A DNA stretch of 64,000 bases from Streptomyces sp. TLI_053 (GCF_900105395.1 NZ_LT629775.1:3742001-3806000); one strand, 5' to 3'; positions 48,802 through 59,156 are shown, counted from the first letter of the stretch. Notes: a model not told the origin generated them from the letters alone. Made by a program: numbers and translations.

Positions 48802-48902
48802 AGTTGGTCGGCTCCGGCCGCCCGCCGCCGTCCGGGATCCTCCGGACGGCGGCGGGCTTTGCCGCTGCCTTCACCTGCCTTCAGGGATGCAGAGCCAGGC
48901 TC

Positions 48903-50681
48903 TTACTTGGTGCCGATGTTCAGGTAGTCGTACTCACCCGAGAAGGCCGGCGTGGACGCGAGGTTGGTGGCGTTGTCCGGGCGGTACAGGAAGACCTTGA
49001 AGTCGGTCAGCGGGACGTAGACCGCGGCCTCCATGACCTTCTTGTCGATGTCGCCGTAGATCTTCTCGCGGGCCGCCCGGTCCGGGTTGGTGGCGGCGTC
49101 GTCGAGCAGCTTGTTGACCGCGGGGTCGTTCAGCGAGGCCAGGTTGCTGTTGCCGGAGGCCTTGATCGCGCGGCCGTCGACGATCTGCTGCAGGAAGCCG
49201 TAGCCGGTCGGCCAGTCGGCGCCCCACTGCATCATCATCAGACCGATGTTGTGCTCCTTGGCGAACTTCGGAGCGCCGGCGCTGTCGGCCAGGTACTTGC
49301 CCTGCGGGAACTGCTGGATCTCGGCGTTGATGCCGACCTTCTTCAGCGCGGCCTGGATCGAGGTGGCCGCGGCGACCTCGGTGGCGCGCTCGGTGCGGGC
49401 CGAGAGCACGGTGGTGATGCTGTCCTTGCCGCAGGCCTTCAGAGCGGCCTTGGCCTTGGCCTCGTCGCCCTTGTTGTCCTTGGTCTCCCAGACGTTGAAG
49501 TCCTGGTGGCCCGGGATGTCGGGCGGGAGCACGGTGTTGGCGACCTGGCCGCGGACGGGGCCGCCGAGCGCGGTCTGCACCGAGACCTTGTCGACCGCGT
49601 ACTGGACGGCCTTGCGGCACTCGATGTTGTCGAACGGCGCGACATCGGTGTTGATGGCCATGTAGACCAGACGGCCGCCGTAGGCGTTGTCGGTGTTGGC
49701 CTTCAGCTTCGGGTTCTGCAGGATCTGCGCCTGGGTCTGCGGGTCGACACCGCCACCCACCAGGTCGACCTGGGCGTTGCCGGCCAGCAGGTCCTTGTCG
49801 ATGGTGGCCTGGTCGATGTTCATCCGGAGCACGATCTTGTCCGGCAGCTGCTTGCGGATCGGGTCCGTGCTCGGGTCCCAGTTGGTGTTCGGGACCAGGA
49901 CGGCCTGCTTGCCGTCCTCGTAGGACTCGAACTTGAAGGAGCCGGAGGAGACGATCTTCTTGACGTACTCGGCGCCGGTGTCCTTGGCCTGCGGGACCGG
50001 GACCGTCTGCGGGGCGCTGACCAGGTAGTCGAAGTCGGCGAAGGCGTGCGTCAGGTGGAAGACGATGGTGGTGTCGTCCGGGGTCTCGATCGACTTCAGG
50101 TCGCCGGTCTTGTCCTTGTACGGACCCTCGTACGGCGTGGGGTTGTCGACCAGCAGCTCCTTGAAGTACGTCGGGCCGTTGGAGTTCACGTCCGGCGCGA
50201 AGTTGGAGCGCTCGACGGCGTACTTGACGTCCTTCGAGGTGATCGGGGTGCCGTCGTCGTACTTCAGGCCCTTGCGCAGCTTGTACGTCCAGCTCAGGCC
50301 GTCGGCGCTGACCTGGCCGAGCGACTCGGCGAGGTCCGGGACGAGCTTGTTGCCCGCCTCGCCGGCGCCCGGCTGGAAGGTGGTGAGCGGACGGCCGTAC
50401 AGGCGCGAGAAGTTGTAGATGTACGCGTAGTACGTGTTGCCGGGGTCGAGCGAGTCGGGGGTGCCCTTCATCTCGAAGGTCACCGTCCCGCCCTTCTTGT
50501 CGGAGGCGTTGACGATGCCCTTGGTGGCCGCGTTGGCACCGGAGCCGCCGGCGGCGTCGGTGGCGGAGCCGGAGGCGGTGGACTTGGCATCGCTGCTCTT
50601 CGTGCCGGACGAGCAGCCGGTGACGACCAGGACCGCGGCAGCGGCCGCGGCGGTCAGCGCGACGGTACGGGACCTACGCAT
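48903..50681 (-). CDS. Peptide ABC transporter substrate-binding lipoprotein
   Basis: A 592-aa extracytoplasmic receptor of the SBP family 5 type. The N-terminus MRRSRTVALTAAAAAAVLVV is followed by the lipobox VVTGC, so it is a lipoprotein. Family markers include LDPGNTYYAYIYNFSRLYG, LVPDLAESLGQVSADGLSWT and KLRKGLKYDDGTPITSKDVK. A Ser/Ala/Gly-rich linker follows the lipid site. ATG at 50681 is preferred; the TTG at 50693 adds four residues. The gene order is permease, binding protein, permease, ATPase, ATPase. Confidence 0.95.
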   Translation of the reverse strand: MRRSRTVALTAAAAAAVLVVTGCSSGTKSSDAKSTASGSATDAAGGSGANAATKGIVNASDKKGGTVTFEMKGTPDSLDPGNTYYAYIYNFSRLYGRPLTTFQPGAGEAGNKLVPDLAESLGQVSADGLSWTYKLRKGLKYDDGTPITSKDVKYAVERSNFAPDVNSNGPTYFKELLVDNPTPYEGPYKDKTGDLKSIETPDDTTIVFHLTHAFADFDYLVSAPQTVPVPQAKDTGAEYVKKIVSSGSFKFESYEDGKQAVLVPNTNWDPSTDPIRKQLPDKIVLRMNIDQATIDKDLLAGNAQVDLVGGGVDPQTQAQILQNPKLKANTDNAYGGRLVYMAINTDVAPFDNIECRKAVQYAVDKVSVQTALGGPVRGQVANTVLPPDIPGHQDFNVWETKDNKGDEAKAKAALKACGKDSITTVLSARTERATEVAAATSIQAALKKVGINAEIQQFPQGKYLADSAGAPKFAKEHNIGLMMMQWGADWPTGYGFLQQIVDGRAIKASGNSNLASLNDPAVNKLLDDAATNPDRAAREKIYGDIDKKVMEAAVYVPLTDFKVFLYRPDNATNLASTPAFSGEYDYLNIGTK

Positions 50682-50737
50682 GGGTGAGATCAACCCCTTG
50701 AGGAAGTGTTGGCCGAACGAGGGATCCTGACGCGGCG

Positions 50738-51727
50738 TCAGTTGCTCTTGGGATCGAGGGCGTCACGCAGCCCGTCGCCGAGCAGGTTGAAGGCGAGTAC
50801 GGTGACGAAGATCGCCACACCGGGGACCACCATGTACTGGGGGTCCACCTGGTAGTACCGGATCGCGTCCTGGAGCATGCCGCCCCAGGAGGCCTGCGGG
50901 GGCTGGATGCCCACGCCGAGGAAGCTCAGCCCGGCCTCGAAGAGGATGTTGGTCGGGATCAGCAGGGTCGAGTAGACCAGGATCGGACCGACCAGGTTGG
51001 GCAGCAGCTCCTTGAAGAGGATGAACGGCCCGCGGGCACCCAGGCTCCGGGCCGCGTAGACGAACTCGCGCTCGCGCAGCGAGAGGGTCTGTCCGCGCAC
51101 GATCCGGCCCATGTAGGGCCAGTTGAAGAAGCCGATCACGAAGATCAGCACCATGATGTGCAGCGGGAGGCCGTGCAGGCCGAACGCGCCGCCCTGCAGC
51201 GAGGTCGAGATCGCGATCGCGAACAGCAGCAGCGGGAAGGCGAGGAAGACGTCCATCACCCGGCTGATCAGGGTGTCCACCCAGCCGCCGTAGTAGCCGG
51301 CCATGATGCCGAGCACGGTGCCGATGGTGTTGGACAGCACGGTCGCGCCGAAGGCGACCAGCAGGGAGACCCAGGAACCCTCGATGACGCGGGTCAGCAG
51401 GTCACGTCCCTGCAGCGGGTCGACGCCGAGCGGGTGGTCCCAGCTCATGCCGCCCCAGTCGCCGAACGGCAGACCGCCGAGGTCGGCGTCCAGGAGGTCC
51501 TGGTTGAGGGCGTCGGGGTCGAGGCCGAAGGCCGATTCGATCGGCTTGGCCAGCACGGCGAGCAGGATCAGCAGGATCACCACGACGCCGCCGGCGACGG
51601 CGGCCTTGTCCCGCTTGAAGCGGGTCCAGGCGATCCGGCCGAGCGAGCGGCCCTCGATCTTCTTGGCCGGGCTCGCGGCGGCGTCTGCCTCCGGTGTGCT
51701 GCCGGCGGTCTTGATGGGTGCGGTCAT
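50738..51727 (-). CDS. Oligopeptide ABC transporter permease (OppC/DppC type)
   Basis: A 329-aa membrane permease, first gene of the operon. About six spans; the EAA-like loop reads EFVYAARSLGARGPFILFKE and the family ending DGLRDALDPKSN is present. The frame extends upstream to 52108 but ATG at 51727 with GAGGGGA and the conserved N-terminal GRIAWTRFKRDKAAV support the shorter form. Confidence 0.95.
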   Translation of the reverse strand: MTAPIKTAGSTPEADAAASPAKKIEGRSLGRIAWTRFKRDKAAVAGGVVVILLILLAVLAKPIESAFGLDPDALNQDLLDADLGGLPFGDWGGMSWDHPLGVDPLQGRDLLTRVIEGSWVSLLVAFGATVLSNTIGTVLGIMAGYYGGWVDTLISRVMDVFLAFPLLLFAIAISTSLQGGAFGLHGLPLHIMVLIFVIGFFNWPYMGRIVRGQTLSLREREFVYAARSLGARGPFILFKELLPNLVGPILVYSTLLIPTNILFEAGLSFLGVGIQPPQASWGGMLQDAIRYYQVDPQYMVVPGVAIFVTVLAFNLLGDGLRDALDPKSN

Positions 51728-52127
51728 GGTCAGTTCGGTCCCCTCGCCGACGGTGGCCGGCCCACGGGTGCCGGGCACCGGGATCGGCGGCGCGGCTGGT
51801 GCGGACGTGCTTGGGTGCGGACGTGCGGAAGTGCAGGAGCGGAGTCTTTCCAGCGGTACGACTGGCTCAGTACTGCTGCCACGCGGGATGGGCGTCACGT
51901 GGATCATGCGGTCCGCCAGCGCGTTCGCCCTTGTGGGACGCCAACCACGCGCGGCGGGCTGTTGCAGAACTCTCTGCCATCCGAACTGGCTTACGCCAGC
52001 CCTGACCACCGACAGATGCCCAACTGTGATCTGTGTGCATGCACCTCCACGACCATCGGCATATCCCTCTTCACACAGCTGTAACAGCCATGTCAAGATG
52101 TGTTCCATCCGGTTCGGGGAGAACGTC
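51728..52127. other. Upstream region of the peptide transporter operon
   Basis: About 400 nt without a supported gene. On the minus strand a perfect TTGACA (complement of 52091-52096) could be a -35 box, but no clear -10 follows at 17-18 nt. The open frame over the region lacks family similarity and is treated as a long 5' region. Confidence 0.4.
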
Positions 52128-52175
52128 CGAAAAAACGCCGAAACCGGCCTGACAGAGTGTCAAGCCGGTTTCGTG
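52128..52175 (-). terminator. Rho-independent terminator of the SseB-like gene
   Basis: A long stem CGAAACCGGC/GCCGGTTTCG with an inner TGACA/TGTCA part and a following T-run on the minus strand (six A's at 52130-52135 on the plus strand). Downstream of the gene ending at 52203. Confidence 0.85.
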
Positions 52176-52202
52176 GGGCCGGATTCGGCGACTCCGCCCC
52201 GA

Positions 52203-53150
52203 TCAGCGACCGGGGTAGCCGGGCCACGGCTGCTGCGGCGGAGGCTGCTGCCCCGGCCAGGCCGGAGCCGACGGCCGGGTGCCGTAACCGAAGCCCTGCC
52301 CCTGGGCGGGGCCCTGCTGCGAGGCGTACGGCGGCGGGGGCACCGGCGGGTACGGGCCGGTCTGCGGACGGCCGTGACCGGCCGCCTCCCGGTCGTAGAA
52401 CGGGCGCGCGTGCGCCCGCATCCACAGCGCCACCGGGTCGAACTCGTCCGCCATCGCGACCGTCGAGACCGCCAGACCCTCCGGCGCGACCGCGATCGCC
52501 CGCTGCATCAGCGCCCGCACCGCCTCCACCGTGGGCGGCGAGCTCTCGTACAGCTCGAGACCGATGGCGAGGTACGGCTCGCCCACCGACGGCCGCACCC
52601 AGGCCCGGCGCAGCGCCCGCACCGCCCGCACCTCGGCCGCCTGCCGCTCCAGCAGCGCGAAGAACTGCTGGGCCGGCACCTGCGGCTCGCTCAGCTTCAG
52701 CGGACCGGCCGGCAGCCGGTCCAGGCCCGCCGCCACCCGGCGCAGGTCCGCCCACGGCACCCCGACCCCGCCGCCCGGGGCGTGCGGGTTCAGCCACAGC
52801 CCCCAGCGGGTCCGGTACAGCGACGCCGCGATCTCCCGGCCGGAGATCACCTCGTGCGCCCGCGCCCAGCCGGACGCCGCCAGCTGCTCGGGCGAGGTGA
52901 CGGCCGGCGCGTAACCGTGGCCGCTGATCTCCATGTTCCCGTACTGGGCGTCGGCGCTGCCCGGCGTCCCGTGCCACAGCAGCATCCAGACCCGGCCCTC
53001 GGCGAGCGCGTTCAGCATCGTCTCGTAGGCCTCGTAGCGCTCCGGCGCCACCTCGCGCAGGGCGCGTTCCAGCGCGCCCGGATCCGGGCGTCCGGTGGGC
53101 GCCTGGCCCCAGGGCCCCGGTGCACCGCCAGCTACCGATCCCGCACTCAT
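52203..53150 (-). CDS. SseB-like protein (enhanced serine sensitivity family), second copy
   Basis: A 315-aa cytoplasmic protein. The core has LREVAPERYEAYETMLNALA, GRVWMLLWHGTPGS and TRWGLWLNPHAPGGG, as I know from actinobacterial SseB C-terminal-type proteins. The C-terminus (about 250-315) is a Pro/Gln/Gly/Tyr-rich tail (PPPPYASQQGPAQGQGFGYG), probably disordered. ATG at 53150 follows GAGGTGGG. Lies 174 nt beyond a second SseB-like gene and beside the gcv-glyA-sdaA block. Confidence 0.75.
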   Translation of the reverse strand: MSAGSVAGGAPGPWGQAPTGRPDPGALERALREVAPERYEAYETMLNALAEGRVWMLLWHGTPGSADAQYGNMEISGHGYAPAVTSPEQLAASGWARAHEVISGREIAASLYRTRWGLWLNPHAPGGGVGVPWADLRRVAAGLDRLPAGPLKLSEPQVPAQQFFALLERQAAEVRAVRALRRAWVRPSVGEPYLAIGLELYESSPPTVEAVRALMQRAIAVAPEGLAVSTVAMADEFDPVALWMRAHARPFYDREAAGHGRPQTGPYPPVPPPPYASQQGPAQGQGFGYGTRPSAPAWPGQQPPPQQPWPGYPGR

Positions 53151-53324
53151 GCGCCCACCTCGTTGCGCCTCTTCGTTCCTCGTCCGTCACCGGCGGCCCG
53201 GCGGCCGTCAGCACGCACCTTATGGGGCACCGTCGGCCACCGCCACGCCGACGTGCCAGGGCCCCCGCCGCTCCCCCGCCCGTGCCCGGCCCGACAGGCG
53301 CCGGACGAACGGCCGGGGACCGGC

Positions 53325-54119
53325 TCAGCCCCGCACGTGGAAGGGCGCGACCCGGTTCACCATCCACTCGACCACCGGATCGTCCGCGAGGTCGAGCAGT
53401 ACGAGATGGACGCCACCGGGCAGCGGCGCGGTTCCCAGCGCGCGCCCCAGCGCCTCGTTCACCGCCCCCGGGTCGGCCGGGGCCGCCGGGTCCAGCTGGA
53501 CGCCCACGAACATCACGGTCGGCTCGCCCTCGACGCTGGCCAGCGCCCGCCGGGCGGTCAGCACCCCGGGCAGCAGTGCCAGTTCGGCCCGGCAGGCGGC
53601 CAGGAACAGCTCCGGGTCCTCGCCCGGCACCGGCTCGCGCAGCGCCACCCGGCCCCCGGACGGCGCGTCCTGGGCGGCCTCCCAGCGGTCCTCGCGCGGC
53701 CCGCGGCGCAGCTCGGCCACGCCCTCCGGCGGGACCGGGATGCCCACCGGGGCCTCGGGGTTGACGGCGATGCCGACGCCCAGCGGCAGGCCGCGGGCGA
53801 ACTCCCAGACCGGGGCGACCGCGAACGCCATCCCCGGCGCCTGCTGGAGCAGCACCTCCTGCGAGGAGAACACCGGGACATAGGGGCCGCCGGCCAGTTC
53901 CAGGGTCGGCAGGTCCAGCGCCCGTCCCTGCGGGTCGCCGCCGGACGGCAGCGGGATCCACACCTGGCTGCGCGCCAGCACCTCGATCACCCGCGGGGTC
54001 GCGCCCGGGTCGCCGAGCGCAGCGGTGAGCACCTGCTCCAGCTCGTTGGCCGGCCACGCACCGCCGGCCGGCGCCGACCGCGCCCCGCCCCAGCCCTGCT
54101 GCTCCTCCGGGTTGCCCAT
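53325..54119 (-). CDS. SseB-like protein (enhanced serine sensitivity family), first copy
   Basis: A 264-aa protein with an N-terminal SseB domain (LEQVLTAALGDPGATPRVIE, VWIPLPSGGDPQGR, YVPVFSSQEVLLQ) and an SseB C-terminal-like half (LALLPGVLTARRALASVEGE, VMFVGVQLDP). E. coli SseB alters serine sensitivity; here it is next to serine/glycine genes but on the opposite strand. ATG at 54119. No Pro-rich tail, unlike the following copy. Confidence 0.8.
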   Translation of the reverse strand: MGNPEEQQGWGGARSAPAGGAWPANELEQVLTAALGDPGATPRVIEVLARSQVWIPLPSGGDPQGRALDLPTLELAGGPYVPVFSSQEVLLQQAPGMAFAVAPVWEFARGLPLGVGIAVNPEAPVGIPVPPEGVAELRRGPREDRWEAAQDAPSGGRVALREPVPGEDPELFLAACRAELALLPGVLTARRALASVEGEPTVMFVGVQLDPAAPADPGAVNEALGRALGTAPLPGGVHLVLLDLADDPVVEWMVNRVAPFHVRG

Positions 54120-54324
54120 CCGCCCCTGTACCGCCCTCCGCTCGCCGATTCCCGCAGCCTAGCGTCCGGGCGCGGCACGGCGGGACGCGGAACGCGACAG
54201 AGAACGGGGAGGGACGTGTGAGGCAGCCCCCTCTCCCGCCATCGGTGCGGACGTGCCATGATGTGCCCGTCTGCGGTGGCATCCACCCAGGCCCTCCAAC
54301 TCCATACCGGCCGCTCGAACCCGC

Positions 54325-54545
54325 GCGGGAGAGTCCGGAGTGCCCCGTCCTGGCGGCACAGCCGGCGCCGAAGGAGCAAGTCCTCCCCGGAATCTCTCAG
54401 GCCCCCCTACCGCACGGGTTAGGCAGATCTGGAAAGCGGTGCACGGCCCTGCCGTCCGCCCACCCACGGTGCAAGCCGCCATGCTGTCCTCTGACAGGGC
54501 AGTGGCCGGTGAAGCTCTCAGGTACGACGACAGATGGGGAGACCC
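54325..54545 (+). promoter_or_regulatory. Tandem glycine riboswitch before gcvT
   Basis: Two aptamer-like segments lie in tandem. The first (about 54325-54440) has GGGAGAGTCC, GCCGAAGGAGCAAG and GAATCTCTCAGGC ... AGATCTGGAAAG; the second (about 54441-54545) has GCCGGTGAAGCTCTCAGG and ACAGATGGGGAGA. These match the conserved gcvT RNA motif. It ends about 95 nt before the gcvT ATG. Glycine should switch on the cleavage system genes. Confidence 0.92.
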
Positions 54546-54640
54546 AGCCGCCGCATGCCCGCGCGCAGGGTCCGCCGCCCCCTGCAGGGCCGGTCCCGGC
54601 GCGCGCACCCCTGAGTGCCCCGACCGAGGAGTTCCTGGCC

Positions 54641-55762
54641 ATGTCGTCCCTCCGCCTCACCGCGCTCGACGCGCTGCACCGCGCCCTCGGCGCCACCATG
54701 ACCGACTTCGCCGGCTGGGACATGCCGCTGCGCTACGGCAGCGAGCGCGAGGAGCACCTCGCCGTCCGCACCAGGGCCGGCCTGTTCGACCTGTCGCACA
54801 TGGGCGAGATCACCGTCACCGGCCCGCAGGCCGGCGAGATGCTGGACCACGCCCTGGTCGGCTTCGTCTCCGCGCTCGGCGTGCTGCGCGCCCGCTACAC
54901 CATGATCTGCGCCGAGGACGGCGGCATCCTGGACGACCTGATCGTCTACCGCCTGCGCGAGGACGCCTTCCTGGTCGTCGCCAACGCCTCCAACGCCCAG
55001 CTGGTGCTGGACGAGCTGATCGCCCGCGCCAAGGGCTTCAACGCCGTCGTCTCCGACGACCGCGACGCCTACGCGCTGATCGCCGTCCAGGGCCCGGAGT
55101 CCACCGCGATCCTGGCCGACACCACCGAGGCCGACCTGCCCGGCCTGAAGTACTACGCGATCCTCCCGGCCCAGGTGGCCGGCCGCGACGTGCTGCTCGC
55201 CCGCACCGGCTACACCGGCGAGGACGGCTTCGAGATCTTCTGCAACCCGGGCGACGCCGAGCAGATCTGGCAGGCGCTGACCGCCGCCGGCACCGACCGG
55301 GGCCTGATCCCCTGCGGCCTGTCCTGCCGCGACACGCTGCGCCTGGAGGCCGGCATGCCGCTGTACGGCCACGAGCTGTCCACCGACCTGACCCCGTTCG
55401 ACGCCGGCCTCGGCCGGGTGGTGCGCTTCGACAAGACCACCAACGAGGGCGCCTTCGTCGGCCGCAAGGCCCTGGAGCGGGCCGCCGCCGAGGCCGAGGC
55501 CAACCCGCCGCGGGTCCTGGTCGGCCTGGTCTCCGAGGGCAAGCGGGTGCCGCGCGCCGAGTACACCGTGGTCTCCACCGACGGCGCCCCGATCGGCCTG
55601 ATCACCTCCGGCGCGCCCTCCCCCACCCTCGAGAAGCCGATCGCGATGGCCTACGTGGACGCGGCCCACGCCGCCCCGGGCACCACCGTCGCGGTGGACG
55701 TGCGCGGCAAGCACGAGCCGGTGCAGGTCGTGGCGCTGCCGTTCTACAAGCGCGCCCGCTGA
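54641..55762 (+). CDS. gcvT: Aminomethyltransferase (glycine cleavage T protein)
   Basis: T protein of the glycine cleavage system; transfers the methylene group from lipoyl-bound aminomethyl to tetrahydrofolate, releasing ammonia. The 373 aa contain FDLSHMGEI, RTGYTGEDGFEIF and CRDTLRLEAGMPLYGHEL. ATG at 54641 with GAGGAG 9 nt upstream. Under the tandem glycine riboswitch at 54325-54545, and followed by gcvH. The P and L proteins are not in this window. Confidence 0.97.
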   Translation: MSSLRLTALDALHRALGATMTDFAGWDMPLRYGSEREEHLAVRTRAGLFDLSHMGEITVTGPQAGEMLDHALVGFVSALGVLRARYTMICAEDGGILDDLIVYRLREDAFLVVANASNAQLVLDELIARAKGFNAVVSDDRDAYALIAVQGPESTAILADTTEADLPGLKYYAILPAQVAGRDVLLARTGYTGEDGFEIFCNPGDAEQIWQALTAAGTDRGLIPCGLSCRDTLRLEAGMPLYGHELSTDLTPFDAGLGRVVRFDKTTNEGAFVGRKALERAAAEAEANPPRVLVGLVSEGKRVPRAEYTVVSTDGAPIGLITSGAPSPTLEKPIAMAYVDAAHAAPGTTVAVDVRGKHEPVQVVALPFYKRAR

Positions 55763-55849
55763 CGCCGCTCCCCCACCTTTCCCTCGCGAGGCTCGTCCGC
55801 CCCTCGGGCCGCTTCGTCGTACCCGCTTCCCATCCTGGAGAATGACGCC

Positions 55850-56233
55850 ATGAGCAACCCCCAGCACCTGCAGTACACCGAGGAGCACGAGTGGCTGACC
55901 ACCGCCGAGGCCGGTGAGGTCGCCACGGTCGGCATCACCAAGCACGCCGCGGACGCCCTCGGCGACATCGTCTACGTGCAGCTGCCCGCGGTCGGCGACA
56001 CCGTCACCGCCGGTGAGACCTGTGGCGAGCTGGAGTCGACCAAGTCGGTCAGCGACCTGTACTCGCCCGTCACCGGCGAGATCACCGAGGTCAACGAGGC
56101 CGTCGCCGACGACAACAGCCTGGTCAACAGCGACCCGTTCGAGGGCGGCTGGCTGTTCAAGGTCCGCGTGGAGTCGACCGGCGCCCTGCTGAGCGCCGAC
56201 GAGTACACCAAGCTCACCAACCCCTCGGCCTGA
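55850..56233 (+). CDS. gcvH: Glycine cleavage H protein
   Basis: A 127-aa lipoyl carrier protein that shuttles aminomethyl between the P, T and L proteins. The lipoylated lysine is K65 in [20 protein letters not shown], within a standard biotin/lipoyl-type fold. ATG at 55850 follows GGAG; 87 nt after gcvT, so probably same transcript. Confidence 0.97.
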   Translation: MSNPQHLQYTEEHEWLTTAEAGEVATVGITKHAADALGDIVYVQLPAVGDTVTAGETCGELESTKSVSDLYSPVTGEITEVNEAVADDNSLVNSDPFEGGWLFKVRVESTGALLSADEYTKLTNPSA

Positions 56234-56313
56234 GCCACCGCCGGGGCGGCCCGCCCGCGGCGGCCGCCCCGCCCGCCGGCCCTCCTCCCTCTCACTCCCG
56301 GGAAGACCCCACC

Positions 56314-57582
56314 ATGACGGTTCTGAACCAGTCCTTGCACGCCCTCGACCCGGAGATCGCCGCCGCGGTCGACGCCGAGCTGCACCGCCAGCAGACCACC
56401 CTGGAGATGATCGCCTCCGAGAACTTCGCCCCGGTGGCGGTCATGGAGGCCCAGGGCTCGGTCCTGACCAACAAGTACGCCGAGGGCTACCCCGGCCGCC
56501 GCTACTACGGCGGCTGCGAGCACGTCGACGTGGTCGAGCAGATCGCGATCGACCGGATCAAGGCCCTGTTCGGCGCCGAGCACGCCAACGTCCAGCCGCA
56601 CTCGGGCGCGCAGGCCAACGCCGCCGCGATGTTCGCGCTGATCCAGCCGGGCGACACCATCCTGGGCCTGTCCCTGGCCCACGGCGGTCACCTGACCCAC
56701 GGCATGAAGATCAACTTCTCCGGCAAGCTCTACAACGTGGCCGCGTACCACGTGGACGACAAGACCGGTCAGGTCGACATGGCCGAGGTCGAGCGCCTGG
56801 CCAAGGAGCACCGGCCGAAGCTGATCATCGCCGGGTGGTCCGCCTACCCGCGCCAGCTCGACTTCGCCGCGTTCCGCCGGATCGCCGACGAGGTCGACGC
56901 GCTGCTGATGGTCGACATGGCCCACTTCGCCGGCCTGGTCGCCGCGGGCCTGCACCCCAACCCGGTGCCGTACGCGGACGTGGTCACCACCACCACCCAC
57001 AAGACCCTGGGCGGCCCGCGCGGCGGCGTCATCCTCTCCAAGGCCGAGTGGGCCAAGAAGATCAACTCCGCGGTCTTCCCCGGCCAGCAGGGCGGCCCGC
57101 TCGAGCACGTCATCGCCGGCAAGGCCGTCGCCTTCAAGGTCGCCGCCTCCGAGGACTTCAAGGAGCGCCAGCAGCGCACCCTGGACGGCGCCCGGATCCT
57201 GGCCGAGCGCCTGCTCCAGGCCGACGTCACCGAGGCCGGCGTCTCGGTGCTGTCCGGCGGCACCGACGTCCACCTGGTCCTGGTCGACCTGCGCAACAGC
57301 CAGCTCGACGGCCAGCAGGCCGAGGACCGGCTGCACGAGGTCGGCATCACCGTCAACCGCAACGCGATCCCGAACGACCCGCGCCCGCCGATGGTCACCT
57401 CCGGCCTGCGGATCGGCACCCCGGCGCTCGCCACCCGCGGCTTCGGCGCCGAGGACTTCCGCGAGGTCGCCGACATCATCGCCGAGGCCCTGAAGCCGGC
57501 CTACGACGAGACCGTCGCCGACGCCCTGAAGGCCCGGGTCACCGCCCTCGCCGAGAAGTACCCGCTGTACCCGAACCTGTAG
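56314..57582 (+). CDS. glyA: Serine hydroxymethyltransferase
   Basis: PLP enzyme interconverting serine and glycine with tetrahydrofolate, the main one-carbon source. The 422 aa are full length; the PLP lysine is K230 in [14 protein letters not shown], and [17 protein letters not shown] is typical. ATG at 56314 is 80 nt after gcvH. Working next to gcvTH, it can convert the methylene-THF from glycine cleavage plus another glycine into serine. A hairpin follows at 57641-57678. Confidence 0.97.
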   Translation: MTVLNQSLHALDPEIAAAVDAELHRQQTTLEMIASENFAPVAVMEAQGSVLTNKYAEGYPGRRYYGGCEHVDVVEQIAIDRIKALFGAEHANVQPHSGAQANAAAMFALIQPGDTILGLSLAHGGHLTHGMKINFSGKLYNVAAYHVDDKTGQVDMAEVERLAKEHRPKLIIAGWSAYPRQLDFAAFRRIADEVDALLMVDMAHFAGLVAAGLHPNPVPYADVVTTTTHKTLGGPRGGVILSKAEWAKKINSAVFPGQQGGPLEHVIAGKAVAFKVAASEDFKERQQRTLDGARILAERLLQADVTEAGVSVLSGGTDVHLVLVDLRNSQLDGQQAEDRLHEVGITVNRNAIPNDPRPPMVTSGLRIGTPALATRGFGAEDFREVADIIAEALKPAYDETVADALKARVTALAEKYPLYPNL

Positions 57583-57640
57583 GTCCCTCCTGTTCGGCCG
57601 CGGGTGACCGGGCTCACGCCGCCCGGACACCGGGGATTCC

Positions 57641-57678
57641 GGGGCACCGCGCACACTGGAAGGTGCGCGCGGTGCCCC
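57641..57678 (+). terminator. glyA terminator hairpin
   Basis: A 12-bp stem GGGGCACCGCGC/GCGCGGTGCCCC (57641-57652 with 57667-57678), 58 nt after the glyA stop and 95 nt before sdaA. Confidence 0.6.
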
Positions 57679-57772
57679 GACCCGTGTCGGTCGCCCGACC
57701 CACCACCTCCGCCACTGCCGTCCCTCCCTCCCTGCCGGCACCACCCACGAGACCAGACAAGGACGTCACTCC

Positions 57773-59140
57773 GTGGCCATCAGCGTCTTCGACCTCTTCT
57801 CCATCGGCATCGGCCCGTCCAGTTCCCACACCGTCGGCCCCATGCGCGCCGCCCGGATGTTCGCCCGCCGCCTGAAGTCCGAGGCCCTGCTGGACGAGGT
57901 GACGGCCGTCCGGGCCGAACTGTTCGGCTCGCTGGGCGCCACCGGCCACGGCCACGGCACCCCCAAGGCCGTCCTGCTCGGCCTGGAGGGCTACTCCCCG
58001 CGCACCGTGGACGTCGACCGGGCCGACCTCGACGTCGAGCGGATCACCGCCGAGAAGCGGCTCAACCTGCTCGGCACGCACGCCATCGACTTCGACCGGG
58101 ACACCCAGCTGGTGCTGCACCGGCGGCGCTCGCTGCCGTACCACGCCAACGGCATGACCCTCTGGGCCTACCGGGCCGACGGCTCCACCGTGCTGGAGAA
58201 GACCTACTACTCGGTCGGCGGCGGCTTCGTCGTGGACGAGGACGCGATCGGCGCGGACCGGGTCAAGCCCGACGACACCGTGCTGAAGTACCCCTTCCGC
58301 ACCGGTGACGAGCTGCTCCGGCTCAGCCGGGAGACCGGCCTGTCGATCTCCGGCCTGATGCTGGAGAACGAGAAGGCCTGGCGCAGCGAGGAGGAGATCC
58401 GGACCGGGCTGCTGGAGATCTGGCAGGTCATGCAGGAGTGCGTCCGGGCCGGCATGTCCCGCGAGGGGATACTCCCCGGCGGCCTCAAGGTGCGCCGCCG
58501 CGCCGCCTCCGGCGCCCGTGCGCTGCGTGCCGAGGGCATCGGCCCGGCCAACGCGATGGAGTGGGTGACCCTCTACGCGATGGCGGTCAACGAGGAGAAC
58601 GCCTCCGGCCGCCGGGTGGTCACCGCCCCGACCAACGGCGCGGCCGGCATCATCCCCGCCGTCCTGCACTACTACCTGAACTTCATCCCCGGCGCGGACG
58701 ACGACGGCATCGTCCGCTTCCTGCTCGCCGCGGGCGCGATCGGCATGCTCTTCAAGGAGAACGCCTCCATCTCCGGCGCCGAGGTCGGCTGCCAGGGCGA
58801 GGTCGGCTCGGCCTGCTCGATGGCGGCCGGCGGTCTCGCGGAGGTCCTCGGCGGTTCGCCCGAGCAGGTCGAGAACGCCGCCGAGATCGGCATCGAGCAC
58901 AACCTCGGCCTCACCTGCGACCCGGTCGGCGGCCTGGTCCAGATCCCCTGCATCGAGCGCAACGGCATGGCCTCGGTCAAGGCCGTCACCGCCGCCCGGA
59001 TGGCCCTGCGCGGCGACGGCCGCCACCACGTCTCCCTCGACAAGGCGATCAAGACCATGAAGGAGACCGGCGCCGACATGAAGATCAAGTACAAGGAGAC
59101 GTCCCGCGGCGGCCTCGCCGTCAACGTCATCGAGTGCTGA
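57773..59140 (+). CDS. sdaA: L-serine ammonia-lyase (serine dehydratase)
   Basis: Iron-sulfur enzyme that deaminates serine to pyruvate. The 455 aa are a fused single-chain form: the beta domain ([20 protein letters not shown]) then the alpha domain with Fe-S cysteines in [14 protein letters not shown] and [21 protein letters not shown] at 57773 is the start with AAGGA upstream. Downstream of glyA, so glycine can be turned to serine and then pyruvate. Confidence 0.97.
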   Translation: MAISVFDLFSIGIGPSSSHTVGPMRAARMFARRLKSEALLDEVTAVRAELFGSLGATGHGHGTPKAVLLGLEGYSPRTVDVDRADLDVERITAEKRLNLLGTHAIDFDRDTQLVLHRRRSLPYHANGMTLWAYRADGSTVLEKTYYSVGGGFVVDEDAIGADRVKPDDTVLKYPFRTGDELLRLSRETGLSISGLMLENEKAWRSEEEIRTGLLEIWQVMQECVRAGMSREGILPGGLKVRRRAASGARALRAEGIGPANAMEWVTLYAMAVNEENASGRRVVTAPTNGAAGIIPAVLHYYLNFIPGADDDGIVRFLLAAGAIGMLFKENASISGAEVGCQGEVGSACSMAAGGLAEVLGGSPEQVENAAEIGIEHNLGLTCDPVGGLVQIPCIERNGMASVKAVTAARMALRGDGRHHVSLDKAIKTMKETGADMKIKYKETSRGGLAVNVIEC

Positions 59141-59156
59141 CACCGGCCCGCCGACG

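Noticed and set aside
51728..52108. N-terminal extension of the OppC-like permease to 52108
   Set aside because: The extra residues have no similarity to permeases, and ATG 51727 has a ribosome site and the normal family start.
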